Positions 28,676 through 38,175 of a stretch of DNA of 64,000 nt are shown in pieces (positions within the stretch are counted from its first letter, which is position 1; every line of letters starts with the position of its first letter). Position numbers and translations under genes: made by a program. The notes under the pieces were generated by a model. The model was not told the origin of the DNA. It ran no database searches and saw only the letters and a program-made list of their open reading frames with translations. Source of the DNA: DAIOEK01 sp963708715 (GTDB taxonomy: Bacteria; Chloroflexota; Anaerolineae; Anaerolineales; Anaerolineaceae); NCBI GenBank assembly GCA_963708715.1, contig CAVPSU010000001.1:1798001-1862000 (forward strand). The letters are read 5' to 3'.

Positions 28676-29182
28676 ATGCGTAAGGAAGCGCTCTCCTGGG
28701 ATGATGTCGAAACCCTGATCGACCATTTATTGCCACAACTGGAAGGTGATTTTCAGGTGATCTTGATGATCACTCGCGGGGGGATTGTACCCGGTGGAAT
28801 GCTCGCGGAAGCATTGCAGATCACGCAGGTATTGACCGCAGCAGTGGATTTTCCAGCAACCATGGAAATGCAGGCTAAGAATCTGATGTCCTGGCCTAAT
28901 TTTATGCAATTTCCAGCCGATGAACTCTTGAGATCAAAACGAGTTCTCATTGTGGATGATGTCTGGGGATCGGGAAGAACCAGTACGGCGGTAAAAAACC
29001 GAGTTGCTGTGGCTGGTGGGACCCCATTCTCGTGTGTACTGCATTTCAATCCTTATCGGAATTTATTTAAACCAGGTCAACCTGATTATTTTGCGGCTAC
29101 AACTGACGCCTATATTGTCTACCCCTGGGAGATGGATCGTGACCGTGATTTTCGGATCGGCGGATGGGGTCTCCAACGGTGA
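28676..29182 (+). CDS. Phosphoribosyltransferase-domain protein
   Basis: 168 residues with a type I PRTase fold. The PRPP loop is VLIVDDVWGSGRTS and an upstream Gly-rich loop reads ITRGGIVPGGMLAEAL. Similar short proteins are annotated as xanthine/hypoxanthine-type PRTases, but the base-specific hood is not diagnostic here. It follows priA by 35 bp on the same strand; a TATAAT overlapping the end of priA (about 28634) may be a private promoter. The 274 bp after it contain no gene that I can support. Confidence 0.85.
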   Translation: MRKEALSWDDVETLIDHLLPQLEGDFQVILMITRGGIVPGGMLAEALQITQVLTAAVDFPATMEMQAKNLMSWPNFMQFPADELLRSKRVLIVDDVWGSGRTSTAVKNRVAVAGGTPFSCVLHFNPYRNLFKPGQPDYFAATTDAYIVYPWEMDRDRDFRIGGWGLQR

Positions 29183-29456
29183 TCCAATCCACCAGATCTG
29201 ATCACTTCTCTGCAATCATTCCCTGAACCAGCTTTAACAATTAGATACAAGTGTAAAGATAGAAAGAAACGTTTCATCCTCCCAACATTCAATCGCTCAT
29301 GGGTCAATTTGATGACCGATCAATACGAAAACCTCCTATTCCAGGTAGGATTGGTCGAATCTATCGGATGAAATCTTGGGAATCGTCAGCAAAACAATGC
29401 TGAATCCATTGGCTGCGGTACAGGAATTTACAATACTGTCTGCTGGTTGATCGCTG

Positions 29457-30227
29457 TCAGTGGGGGAACTTGACGGTAAATTCTCGAACCACTTTTTTCA
29501 AATATTCATCTAATCGACTATACACTTCCATTTCGATCTCCGACGAAACCCCGCCATAAAATGCCTGGGCAATCCCCCCCGTGATACAGGCTAGTGTATC
29601 TGCGTCACCACCCAGGGATACAGCCAACCTGATCGCCTGCTCATACGAGTTTGATTCGAGGAAAGCAATGATCGCCTGTGGGACGGTTCCCTGGCAGGTT
29701 TCATCAAATCCGTAGCCAGGGCGGATATCATCCAATTTGCGTTCCAGATCATACTGGAAGGCAGACTGAATATAGGTTTTTATGACTTCCTTCGAGTTCC
29801 CTTTCCGGGCCAGGAAGATCGCTGCTGCCGTAGCCAGCGCACCCTTGATACCTTCCGGATGGCTGTGGGTAATCGCAGTTGCTTTTTCCGCTTCGATTAA
29901 AACCACTTCGAGCGTTGAATAGGCATATCCGACCGGACTTATTCGCATAGCTGCGCCATTCCCGTAGCTGTTGTAAGGCTGATGGTTTACCCCGGCTACC
30001 CAGGATTGGAATCGCCCGCCATATCCGGCGCCCGGGTACAGATCGACATACCTGAGCATGACATCCAGGTATGGTTGTCCCGTGAGGATGCTTTCCGCTA
30101 AGGCGATGGACAGGACGGTATCGTCGGTGAAAGTGGAAAATGGTTGGAATAATGGAAAATCCATGCGCTTTATCGGGTGAAATTCATAGACACTACCAAT
30201 CATATCCCCGGCAATCGCACCTATCAT
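29457..30227 (-). CDS. ADP-ribosylglycohydrolase family protein
   Basis: 256 residues. DraG-type motifs with the two metal-binding clusters are present: IGAIAGDMIGSVYEF, FTDDTVLSIALAE and, near the end, SLGGDADTLACITGGIAQAFYG. These enzymes remove ADP-ribose from proteins, nucleic acids or small molecules using a dinuclear Mg site. No ADP-ribosyltransferase is nearby, so the target is unknown. ATG 30227 lies 85 bp from the divergent nitroreductase start. Confidence 0.93.
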   Translation of the reverse strand: MIGAIAGDMIGSVYEFHPIKRMDFPLFQPFSTFTDDTVLSIALAESILTGQPYLDVMLRYVDLYPGAGYGGRFQSWVAGVNHQPYNSYGNGAAMRISPVGYAYSTLEVVLIEAEKATAITHSHPEGIKGALATAAAIFLARKGNSKEVIKTYIQSAFQYDLERKLDDIRPGYGFDETCQGTVPQAIIAFLESNSYEQAIRLAVSLGGDADTLACITGGIAQAFYGGVSSEIEMEVYSRLDEYLKKVVREFTVKFPH

Positions 30228-30311
30228 TCCAACCTCCAGTATCTGTTTCTAGCTATAATCATATATCAGTTTCTTGGTACTCGTCGTTCGTACGATATGG
30301 AGACGATTGAT

Positions 30312-30857
30312 ATGGATCAACGATTAAATTTTATATTTCGCAGAAGAAGCATTCGCAAATACCTGGATACACCGGTCGAAACAGAAAAATTGGATCTTTT
30401 ACTTCAGGCTGGGATGGCTGCCCCATCTGCCATGAATACCAAACCCTGGGAATTCATAGTGGTCACAGACGCCGATAGATTGGCAGACCTGCGAAAAGCC
30501 ACACCCTACAGTGGATACAAAGTACCAGCGGTGATCGCTGTCTGTGGAAACCTGGGGCTATCCCATAATCCTACCCGCCGCTTATTCTGGGTGCAGGATT
30601 GCAGTGCAGCCACCGAAAACATATTACTGGCGGCGTCCGAAATGGGATTGGCTTCAGTATGGATCGGCATCCACCCGGTTTTCCTTTTCAAGAATGCGGT
30701 CAGTAAAATACTAACACTACCCCACAGCGTCATTCCACTGAATCTAATTTATCTGGGATACCCGGCTGTTGAAAAGGAATCCCGTTCTCAGTATGATCCA
30801 TCGCGCATCCACTGGCAGAAATTTGGAAATCAACCCCACCTTTCTGATAAGGCATAA
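30312..30857 (+). CDS. Nitroreductase-family flavoprotein
   Basis: 181 residues. FMN-binding nitroreductase features: RRSIRKYLDTPV, GMAAPSAMNTKPWEFIVV, an AENILLAASEMGLASVWIG-like helix (ATENILLAASEMGL) and LIYLGYPA. They reduce nitro compounds, quinones or flavins with NAD(P)H. I chose ATG 30312, with GGAG 8 bp upstream; ATG 30297 is possible, and a longer reading overlaps the divergent neighbour without homology. Members of this short class often have no fixed substrate. Confidence 0.88.
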   Translation: MDQRLNFIFRRRSIRKYLDTPVETEKLDLLLQAGMAAPSAMNTKPWEFIVVTDADRLADLRKATPYSGYKVPAVIAVCGNLGLSHNPTRRLFWVQDCSAATENILLAASEMGLASVWIGIHPVFLFKNAVSKILTLPHSVIPLNLIYLGYPAVEKESRSQYDPSRIHWQKFGNQPHLSDKA

Positions 30858-30903
30858 CTGTTGCATCCTGTATGGATAGTTAACCTATTATTTTGAGGCA
30901 TCT

Positions 30904-31467
30904 GTGGAATTTGAACTAATTCGTATCCTTGTTGGCGGTGGATTGATCCTGTTTGGCCGAAAGCTGTTCTGGTTCTTTATCGGGGCGGCTGGATTCCTTG
31001 GCGGATTATCTGCTGGACAATCATTGTTGGAAAAACAACCCTTTTGGTACACCTGGATCATGGGCGCGATCTGTGCCATCATTCTGGTAATAATAGTCAA
31101 ATTGCTTAAGAATATTGCTTTCGGGATCGGGGGATTTATCCTGGGGGCGTACCTGGCAAACGGCTTACTGGAAATCATGAACCTGAATGTGGGTACATTA
31201 CATTGGCTTATTTTGATCGCTGCCGGGGCAATCGGTGCGGGGTTAATGCTGACGTTATTCGATTGGGCTCTGGTGATCTTGTCTTCCACAGTCGGCGCAC
31301 TATTGATATCCCAATCCATTCCGCTGAAACCGCCCGCCAGCCAGGTCATTTTCTTTGGATTATTGATCCTCGGCATGATGATCCAGATCCGTCACGAGCG
31401 ACCGCGTGGATTCCAAAAATCCATGCCAGCCGGGTTCGATGAGAACATATCGGGTCAGGCTTCCTGA
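30904..31467 (+). CDS. DUF4203-like polytopic membrane protein
   Basis: 187 residues with about six hydrophobic segments rich in Gly and Ile (ILVGGGLILFGRKLFWFFIG, FGIGGFILGAYLANGLLEI, LILIAAGAIGAGLMLTLFDW), ending in a polar tail. The layout suits DUF4203/TMEM198-like proteins, whose function in bacteria is unknown. Start GTG 30904. The stop lies 3 bp from the end of the convergent histidine kinase gene. Confidence 0.7.
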   Translation: MEFELIRILVGGGLILFGRKLFWFFIGAAGFLGGLSAGQSLLEKQPFWYTWIMGAICAIILVIIVKLLKNIAFGIGGFILGAYLANGLLEIMNLNVGTLHWLILIAAGAIGAGLMLTLFDWALVILSSTVGALLISQSIPLKPPASQVIFFGLLILGMMIQIRHERPRGFQKSMPAGFDENISGQAS

Positions 31468-31470
31468 CGG

Positions 31471-33585
31471 TTAGATGCGTAAACGAAATCGGGAATACTT
31501 TCCATTTTCCGATTCGATCACTAAATTACCACCCGCGATGGTCAACATCAAATGATGGATGAATAACCCTTGACCTTTGGATGAATCTTTTCGAATAAGG
31601 TCGGACGGGATACCCTGTCCATCATCTTCAATAATCACTTCCAGGGTAGGATCGGACTTACAACTTATGGTCAAAGTCGGCTTGATCAATTTATTACCCG
31701 ATGGGTGGGCATATTTGGCTGCATTGCGTATGATCTCCCGTGCTGCGTAGAATAACACCTCGCGGGAAGTCTCTTTCTTCACACCCATTTGTTCTTCGAA
31801 GTGAGTGTCCACAACCCAATTGATCGTATTGAAAGAATCGACAAATTCACGCAGGATCGACTCTCGCAAGGCGGTGACGAAACCTGCCTGCCCAATCCGT
31901 CCAGGCGGAGTGGCAGGCATTTCCCGGATCAGCCCGGCAAGGTCTTTGTGGATGGTTCCCAATTCTTGGATCGCGCCAGCCTTCTCTGAATCGCTTGCAG
32001 ACAAGCCCAACATGACCGCATGCAAACGTGGAAGGATCTCATCGTGAATAAATCTTCGCGGACGCTGTTCGCTGATCGCTTGATCTACCATTTTTTCCCG
32101 CTGCAAATTCACCAGTTGAATGGCTAATTCGGTTGAAATGAGGACATCGACCATCCGCTCACCGGCTGCCCGAGCGACCTCGATCTCTTCCTGGGTGATG
32201 AAACTATCGTCCAGCTTCTTCCCCAACAGGAAGATCCCATCTTGTCCGCGTTCACTCCACAATGGGATCGACCAGGCAAATCCGTCCTGAGTATCCGGGT
32301 CGAGCGGGTGCGCTGGAAAATTGGAACCAGTAATATTATCTAATGGTAACGAGAATGTAATTGCTCTATTTTGATCAGGGAATGACAATTTTAACGGGTA
32401 ATAATGGGCTAATCCACCGGTGATCTCGAGATATCCTTTATCCACCCCCAATACCTCCTGGATGAGTGAGGTAAATGGCTTGCGTAATTCTTCCAACAGG
32501 GAAGGCAGGTCCTGAGTTGTCAGGATGATATCGGTCAGGTTCTGGCTGAATAGGAAGGGGCGAAGCTGACGAATGGTTTGCTCTCGTTCCACCGAACCAC
32601 GCCAACTAAACAGGGCAAAGAAGCTGCCGGCAAGAAAAGCAGTCAGGATCAGTAAATAGATCTGACGTAATTGGAGGATATAGATCAGGCTGCAGGTAGT
32701 GGCTATGCAAACAGCCAGGATTATGGCGCCGCCCCATTGGCGCCGAAATCCCTTACGGGGGAGGGGTTTGCCGGTGAAAATCTCATACGAGACTACCGCC
32801 TGCCCGATCAGGATCACAGCCGAGGTGATCAAGATGGATAACAAGAGATCGATCCAGGCGAGGGTGGGAGCGATATTCCCATACAATAGCGGCAGATCGG
32901 CATTGGTGCGGGTGTTGTTTAACACCCATCCAATGGTGAAGCTGACACCGATGGCAGTGATCAACAGGATGAATCCAGCCCCGGCCAGCCAGGGTCGTGC
33001 CTTTTCACGGGCGAATTCACCCATGCGACGTTTGGATGGGGCGGGTCGCAGGAGCGCATCCATCGAGAGAATGATACATAAGAGGATAAAGATAGGATAT
33101 CCGATATAAAGGAGGGGCAGACTATTGATCCCGGTGGCAGGTTCATAACCCAGCCCGGCGGGTGAATTCAAATTTCCAAGCGGATCCAGGAAAATAAGCA
33201 ACGCCAGGAGCAGGACCGCATACAGAATTATGACGATCATCCAGGGACGGTGCCGTATCCTGAGGATGATACTCCCATCTTCCCAGTACCCGGAGAACCA
33301 GAGCATGACGATATACCAGGCAAACGGTGCGGCGATAATGGGCGCCCAGCCCAGGTGCCACCAGAAATTGACATCCAAATTGAATAAGGCGATGTTTTCG
33401 CCCAGTAGCGCTGCATGACTGGTGAAAAAGAGCGTCCCGGCAAATAGCCCCCCGGCTGCGAGATACACCCCCCAGGTTCGCTTTTCTGCGCTCAATAAGA
33501 TCATCCAACCCAGCCAGAGCATCAGCACGATATTGATGAGCGAAAGGGTTAAGATAGTCCAGTCAAGCCAGAGATTACCGCTCAT
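31471..33585 (-). CDS. Membrane sensor histidine kinase (HisKA_3-like)
   Basis: About 704 residues from ATG 33585. The N-terminal third has about 9-10 hydrophobic segments (7TM-like sensor), then a GAF-like region, a dimerisation helix with the candidate phospho-His in RRFIHDEILPRLHAVML, and a HATPase_c domain (VLFYAAREIIRNAAKYAHP, EDDGQGIP, GQGLFIHHL). Together with the coupled NarL-like regulator upstream it forms a two-component pair; the start overlaps the end of the regulator gene by 11 bp. Signal unknown; the membrane sensor suggests a lipophilic or envelope cue. Confidence 0.88.
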   Translation of the reverse strand: MSGNLWLDWTILTLSLINIVLMLWLGWMILLSAEKRTWGVYLAAGGLFAGTLFFTSHAALLGENIALFNLDVNFWWHLGWAPIIAAPFAWYIVMLWFSGYWEDGSIILRIRHRPWMIVIILYAVLLLALLIFLDPLGNLNSPAGLGYEPATGINSLPLLYIGYPIFILLCIILSMDALLRPAPSKRRMGEFAREKARPWLAGAGFILLITAIGVSFTIGWVLNNTRTNADLPLLYGNIAPTLAWIDLLLSILITSAVILIGQAVVSYEIFTGKPLPRKGFRRQWGGAIILAVCIATTCSLIYILQLRQIYLLILTAFLAGSFFALFSWRGSVEREQTIRQLRPFLFSQNLTDIILTTQDLPSLLEELRKPFTSLIQEVLGVDKGYLEITGGLAHYYPLKLSFPDQNRAITFSLPLDNITGSNFPAHPLDPDTQDGFAWSIPLWSERGQDGIFLLGKKLDDSFITQEEIEVARAAGERMVDVLISTELAIQLVNLQREKMVDQAISEQRPRRFIHDEILPRLHAVMLGLSASDSEKAGAIQELGTIHKDLAGLIREMPATPPGRIGQAGFVTALRESILREFVDSFNTINWVVDTHFEEQMGVKKETSREVLFYAAREIIRNAAKYAHPSGNKLIKPTLTISCKSDPTLEVIIEDDGQGIPSDLIRKDSSKGQGLFIHHLMLTIAGGNLVIESENGKYSRFRLRI

Positions 33586-34318
33586 TCCCACTCCATGGGA
33601 TCGATTGACCAGATTCGTCGCGATAATATGGAACCCCATCGCTGGACCATTCCAACAAGCGTCCACAGAGGACTATCAAGGCTGCCCTGGTCCGGGCGAC
33701 CTTCTCATCGGTCGTAGAGGCATCCAAACCCCAGGCTGCATAGATCTGCCCGTTGGTTCGGCTGATCGATCGTTTATCATGGAATCCGAGCACTTCCGCG
33801 ATCTGCTCATTGGTGAGACCCTGTCCGATCAAACGCGCAACTGCCTGTTCATTCGGTTCCAGCACCGACATTGGAGACATTTCATCTTTATGGCGCACCT
33901 CCTGGACACGCTGCTCGATCTCAGGATCGATCAGACTTTTACCGCGGAGCGCATCCACCAGGAGTGGGTAAAGCTGCGTCGGCAGGAGGTAATTGCTTTT
34001 CCGCACATAGGCATAATGGCTCAAGATCCCGCTGCGTTGAAAATCGCGATAATAGACGTCATCATCCTGGATGGAGTAGAAAACTACCGGCAATCGGGGA
34101 AAATCCTTGCGGATCACAACCGCAGCCTGGATGCCGTTGAGTTTTCCATCCAATTGGACATCCATCAGAATGATATCCGGAGGTTTGGCCAGGCAAATTT
34201 CGATCGCTTTTTCACCGGAACCGCACTGGGCATGGATCGCAATATCCGATATGCTGGATAATCCTTCAGCCAGAGCCTTACGCAGGGATGGATTATCCTC
34301 AACTATCATGAGTTTCAT
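33575..34318 (-). CDS. NarL/LuxR-type response regulator
   Basis: 247 residues. Receiver (about 1-130): MKLMIVEDN acidic pocket, phospho-Asp in IILMDVQLDG, and Lys in YVRKSNYL. The C-terminal helix-turn-helix is GLTNEQIAEVLGFHDKRSIS (about 165-190), in a somewhat long LuxR-like context with an extra tail. It is first in a two-gene operon with the histidine kinase encoded immediately after it. The target promoters are unknown; the divergent membrane gene at 34497 is one candidate, by position only. Confidence 0.88.
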   Translation of the reverse strand: MKLMIVEDNPSLRKALAEGLSSISDIAIHAQCGSGEKAIEICLAKPPDIILMDVQLDGKLNGIQAAVVIRKDFPRLPVVFYSIQDDDVYYRDFQRSGILSHYAYVRKSNYLLPTQLYPLLVDALRGKSLIDPEIEQRVQEVRHKDEMSPMSVLEPNEQAVARLIGQGLTNEQIAEVLGFHDKRSISRTNGQIYAAWGLDASTTDEKVARTRAALIVLCGRLLEWSSDGVPYYRDESGQSIPWSGNER

Positions 34319-34496
34319 ACGTCTCTCCAGGCGTTAATCTTCAAGCTGTCCTGAAACTGTGTCAAGCACTTGAGTGCAGCGATAACTGTTCTTGAGCGAT
34401 AGAGTCAATCGGAAAAAGGTTGTATCCTATGGAAGCATTGCCCAATGGGTGCGGGAGGCTGTTGCCCACCCTGATACTATTATAAAGAGGATATAC

Positions 34497-36134
34497 ATGA
34501 AAATAAAACACATTTCCCTGATCGTCTGGTTGTCCGTCCTGATCGCCTGGATCTTTGACCAGCTCTTTTGGAAACGACCGCCGGGAGTATCATTCGCCAT
34601 CCTGGTGGTGGTGACCCTGATCGTTGGCTACATCATCCTGCGATCAGAAGGAAGACAGGTCCCAAAAACAAGCTGGCTTTTGGTGCCGCCCATACTTTTC
34701 TTTGCGGTCATGTTTTTCTTCCGGGTGGAGTTTTTTACCCAGGTGATCGATTTCTGCTACACGATCGGTCTGATGACCATTCTGGCGCTAACCTGCCTGG
34801 GCGGAAAATGGTGGAATTATTCTTTTGGCGATTATGTGGTGAAAGGATTGAAATTCTTCCTCTCGATCATATCGTCCGGTTTGCTGGCGATCATCGGTAA
34901 GCAAAAGACTAATGGCGAGGGTGGTGATGAACCAGTCGCCCCGCTGGATGAAGCGGCTGTTCCTGCCAGACCACGGATCGGCTGGGCGATAATCCGCGGA
35001 ATTGTTCTGGCGATCCCCATTGTCCTGGTCCTCGCCGCATTACTGGCATCGGGTGATCCGGTTTTCAACAAGCATTTCCAGGATTTCCTGAAATACCTGG
35101 ATCTGCAGAAACTGCCCGAGTACCTGTTCAGGTTGTTCTATATCCTGGTGCTGGCGTACTTGCTGGTTGGGGCTTACCTGCATACCCTTACCAACAGCCA
35201 GGATGAACATCTGGTCGGATTGGATAAGCCCTGGCTGCCGCGCTTCCTCGGCTGGGTTGAATCCGTGATCGTGTTGGGAGCAGTGGACCTGCTCTTCGCC
35301 ACCTTCGTCATCATTCAGGTAAATTACCTGTTTGGCGGAGCCGCCAATATCCATGAAGATGGCTTCACCTATGCCGACTATGCCCGCAAGGGATTCATAG
35401 AGCTGATCGTCGTTGCGGTACTGTCGTTGCTGCTCATCCAATTGTTGAGCGCCATCACCAAGCGGAAAGAAAATAAGGAAGCCGGTATCTTCTCAGGGCT
35501 GAATATCGGACTGGTGGCACTGGTGGTGATGATCCTGATCTCAGCCTTCCAACGGCTGCTGCTATATAAGGCGGCGTATGGATTTACCCGGGTACGGCTA
35601 TATTCCGAGACCTTTATGGTGTGGTTGGCTGTCCTTCTGCTGGCGACCGCGCTGCTGGAATTCATCCGCAGGGAACGCTTCTTCTCCCTGGCAGTTCTGG
35701 TGTGCGCCATCGGATTTGGGGTGACAATCAATATCATCAATATCGATGCGACCATCGCCCGTCAGAATGTATCCCGGGCTGTCAGTGGAAATAAGCTGGA
35801 TATTCAGTACTTGACCACCCTTTCGGATGACAAGATCCCTTACCTGGCGGAGGTCTATCGGTCTGATCCAGTGAAGCACGCGGATATCGGAGCGGTACTG
35901 GTGTGCCGGACATTGCAGCTTCATCCCCCCGTGGATGTCAGTGCTCCACCCCACCCGGTGCGAGGTTGGATGTCTTACAATGTCGCGTTTTCGGCAGCCT
36001 GGAATCAACTGACTGCGCTGGATACGGAGTTGAACCAGTCCTTCCCCGTCAAGCTGGACAAGAGCAGCGGGCAATACTTTACGATGGCGAATGGCGAGCG
36101 GCTCGACTGCGGCTGGTACGGCAGTGTCTATTAG
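34497..36134 (+). CDS. DUF4173/DUF4153-like polytopic membrane protein
   Basis: 545 residues from ATG 34497, with AGAGGA upstream. Roughly 12 membrane helices; a cytoplasmic loop near residues 135-165 is rich in Glu and Pro, and the last ~150 residues form a soluble domain (SGNKLDIQYLTTLSDDKIPYL and onwards). This is the DUF4153/DUF4173 arrangement, of unknown function. It is divergent from the NarL-like regulator, 178 bp apart. A longer upstream reading from 34392 exists but lacks a ribosome-binding site. Confidence 0.75.
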   Translation: MKIKHISLIVWLSVLIAWIFDQLFWKRPPGVSFAILVVVTLIVGYIILRSEGRQVPKTSWLLVPPILFFAVMFFFRVEFFTQVIDFCYTIGLMTILALTCLGGKWWNYSFGDYVVKGLKFFLSIISSGLLAIIGKQKTNGEGGDEPVAPLDEAAVPARPRIGWAIIRGIVLAIPIVLVLAALLASGDPVFNKHFQDFLKYLDLQKLPEYLFRLFYILVLAYLLVGAYLHTLTNSQDEHLVGLDKPWLPRFLGWVESVIVLGAVDLLFATFVIIQVNYLFGGAANIHEDGFTYADYARKGFIELIVVAVLSLLLIQLLSAITKRKENKEAGIFSGLNIGLVALVVMILISAFQRLLLYKAAYGFTRVRLYSETFMVWLAVLLLATALLEFIRRERFFSLAVLVCAIGFGVTINIINIDATIARQNVSRAVSGNKLDIQYLTTLSDDKIPYLAEVYRSDPVKHADIGAVLVCRTLQLHPPVDVSAPPHPVRGWMSYNVAFSAAWNQLTALDTELNQSFPVKLDKSSGQYFTMANGERLDCGWYGSVY

Positions 36135-36227
36135 GTTTGCTATCAGGAAGCCTGCTGGAGACATCCGGCGGGCTCCTTCTTCAGTTGACACAAGGGGGGA
36201 TTCGGGTATAATTTTCGATTGCTTGAT

Positions 36228-36299
36228 GGTCCACTAGCTCAATGGCAGAGCAGCTGACTCTTAATCAGTTGGTTCAGGGTTCAAGTCCCTGGTGGATCA
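36228..36299 (+). tRNA. tRNA-Lys (anticodon CUU)
   Basis: A full cloverleaf can be drawn: acceptor GGTCCAC/GTGGATC, D arm GCTC/GAGC, anticodon arm GCTGA/TCAGT with loop CTCTTAA (anticodon CTT, 36260-36262), T arm CAGGG-TTCAAGT-CCCTG and discriminator A36299. CCA is not encoded. It borders the repeat-flanked operon. Confidence 0.95.
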
Positions 36300-36354
36300 C
36301 TTTTGATTTAAAGTGGTTCAGAGTTCCCCGAAAGGGGACTTCGCTAGGCTTCGT

Positions 36355-36510
36355 CAAGCCTCTGGTGGAATAGAAAACCCTCCTATGGGTGGGGAGGGCA
36401 GGGAGAGGTCGAATTTGCTCATCCCCCCGCCATAGCCCCGACGATCCGCAGGACCTCTTCTCCGCGAACCACCTTTCCAGGCAGCGGTTCATCCGGCGAG
36501 TTCAGCGACA
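36355..36510 (+). repeat. Direct repeat, left copy (156 bp)
   Basis: Ungapped match to 44772-44927 with about 11 mismatches by eye. It begins with CAAGCCTCTGGTGGA, close to the tRNA-Lys 3' end (CAAGTCCCTGGTGGA at 36282-36296), includes the GC-rich run around 36377-36410 and ends with a stub of the MoaD-like gene. Between the tRNA and this copy, 36315-36326 also resembles the tRNA T arm. The copies start 8,417 bp apart in the same orientation. Confidence 0.9.
36419..36505 (-). pseudogene. Stub of a MoaD/ThiS-like gene (last 28 codons)
   Basis: Within the left repeat, the minus strand still encodes the C-terminal 28 residues and stop of the MoaD-like protein found whole at 44836-45132 (PLPGKVVRGEEVLRIVGAMA, then GG). 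Two residue changes are visible; most other base changes are silent. The sequence diverges abruptly just upstream of the stub, so there is no start and no product is expected. Confidence 0.85.
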
Positions 36511-36555
36511 GGAATGGCGATCCAAAGCAAATTAATTATCTTCGAAAAATGAGTT

Positions 36556-37347
36556 CTATGTAAATGCATTTGATTTAAGCTCTGACAATAACTCCTCGTA
36601 TAGACCTGGATTTGTCGCCAGGACCGTGCGCTGAAACAAGCTGAAGGGACGGCCATCTGCCAGCGATACTCTCCCGCCGGCCTCCGTCACAATCAGGACG
36701 CCTGCAGCCATATCCCAGGGCTCCAGGTCCATCTCCCAATACCCATCCAGGTTGCCAGATGCCACCCGGCATAAATCCAGGGCAGCAGAGCCGTCACAAC
36801 GCAATGAGGTAGTCTTTTGGATCAAAGCAGCCCACTCCTTCGAGTTGTTATTGGGATCTCCCCAAGCGTAATACGGGAATCCCGACCCGATCAACGAATC
36901 CCCCAGCTTGACGGTATTTGATACACGGATCGGTTCACCGTTCAGGAATGCACCCATCCCGCGTTCGGCCACATACAATTCGTCAAGAGATGGGTCGTAC
37001 ACAACACCGGCTTCAACATGGCCATCTACCTCTAGGGCAATCGACACCGCATAACAAGGGTAGCCATGGGCATAGTTTGTAGTCGCATCCAACGGATCGA
37101 CGATCCAGCGTTCGACAGTATCCCGTGATGTAGTGGAATCGCTTTCTTCAGTCAACACAGCTATAGAGGGAAAAGCACCGAAAAGATGGGTCACTATGAT
37201 CTCTTCGCATGCCAGGTCCAATTCTGTGACCAGGTTGGTTGGTGCTTTTTCACGGATGAGAAACTTCGTCCGGAAGCGCTCGCGCAACAACTTTCCGGCT
37301 TTGTAGGCTGCCTGTATGGCGGCTTCGGTCTTTTCCTGCATCTCCAC
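36556..37347 (-). CDS. Inositol-monophosphatase-family phosphatase
   Basis: 263 residues from GTG 37347 (an ATG at 37341 is possible). Mg-dependent phosphatase motifs: LTEESD (normally GEE), IVDPLDATTNYAHG (normally DPLDGTTNF) and EPWDMAAG. The Gly-to-Ala change in DATTN is notable, but metal-binding Asp and Glu residues are kept. The family hydrolyses phosphate from inositol, sugars, PAP or histidinol. The start overlaps the SDR stop by one base (TAGTG), so it is the last gene of the operon. It may dephosphorylate an intermediate made by the FGGY kinase, or act on a different sugar phosphate. Confidence 0.9.
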   Translation of the reverse strand: MEMQEKTEAAIQAAYKAGKLLRERFRTKFLIREKAPTNLVTELDLACEEIIVTHLFGAFPSIAVLTEESDSTTSRDTVERWIVDPLDATTNYAHGYPCYAVSIALEVDGHVEAGVVYDPSLDELYVAERGMGAFLNGEPIRVSNTVKLGDSLIGSGFPYYAWGDPNNNSKEWAALIQKTTSLRCDGSAALDLCRVASGNLDGYWEMDLEPWDMAAGVLIVTEAGGRVSLADGRPFSLFQRTVLATNPGLYEELLSELKSNAFT

Positions 37348-38153
37348 TAATCCATGAAAGAGCCACCGTTGACATTGATGGATTCACCGGTGATAAAGTT
37401 CGCAAGAGATGAAGCCAGAAATACGACTACTGAAGCCACATCTTCGGCTGTTTCGATCCGTTGAAGCGGAGTATCAGCGATATACATGTCTTTTACCTCT
37501 TCTACGGTTTTGCCGCGCAGACTGGCTTCCCAGGCGAGTTCCCGATCCTGCATGCTGGTGGCTACGTACCCTGGACAGACGGAATTGACGGTGATTTTCT
37601 GCTCCGCCAGCTCACCTGCGGCGGCCTGGGTTAATCCGACCACTGCGAATTTGGACGCGACATAATGGGCCAGGAAGGGTGCGTTTCCGCGTTTGGCCGC
37701 CATAGATGCAACGTTGATGATCTTCCCGCGTAACCCGGAGGTTGGATCGGGGGATTGCATCCCCATGACGCGCGCGGCGGCTTGGGTGCCAAAAAACGCG
37801 CCTTTGGCGTTCACATTCATATTGAAATCCCAATCGGCTTCCGATAATTTGATCAGGCGGTTCATGCTGCTGACGCCGGCATTGTTGATCCATCCATCCA
37901 GACGTCCGAATTTGCCATGGACTTCCTTCGCAAGCAGGTTAACCTGCTCGGGATTGGTTACATCCAGCATATGGCTCTCTGCCTTTCCGCCCACTGCCAG
38001 GATGGCAGCACTTGTTTTTTGGGCAAGGTCGATGCTTAAATCAGAGACCACCAAAGTGGCGCCTGCTTTTGCAATGGCCAGTGATGTTGCCCGTCCGATG
38101 CCCGACCCGGCGCCGGTAATTACATAGGTTTGACCAAGAAGAATGGAGTCCAT
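37347..38153 (-). CDS. Short-chain dehydrogenase/reductase
   Basis: 268 residues. Classical SDR: NAD(P)-binding ITGAGSGIGRATS, Asp in VVSDLSID (suggesting NAD preference), NNAGVSS, catalytic Ser near INVASMAAKRG, and YVASK. The C-terminus has the usual GESINVNGG. It likely oxidises a polyol or sugar alcohol taken up by the ABC system of this operon. It lies 22 bp downstream of the permease gene and is coupled to the phosphatase gene. Confidence 0.94.
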   Translation of the reverse strand: MDSILLGQTYVITGAGSGIGRATSLAIAKAGATLVVSDLSIDLAQKTSAAILAVGGKAESHMLDVTNPEQVNLLAKEVHGKFGRLDGWINNAGVSSMNRLIKLSEADWDFNMNVNAKGAFFGTQAAARVMGMQSPDPTSGLRGKIINVASMAAKRGNAPFLAHYVASKFAVVGLTQAAAGELAEQKITVNSVCPGYVATSMQDRELAWEASLRGKTVEEVKDMYIADTPLQRIETAEDVASVVVFLASSLANFITGESINVNGGSFMD

Positions 38154-38175
38154 ATTAATTTTCCTGTCTAATTGA

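Noticed and set aside
33422..34261. 279-codon plus-strand open frame opposite the two-component genes
   Set aside because: It is a shadow of the histidine kinase and response regulator, both of which have clear domain motifs on the minus strand.
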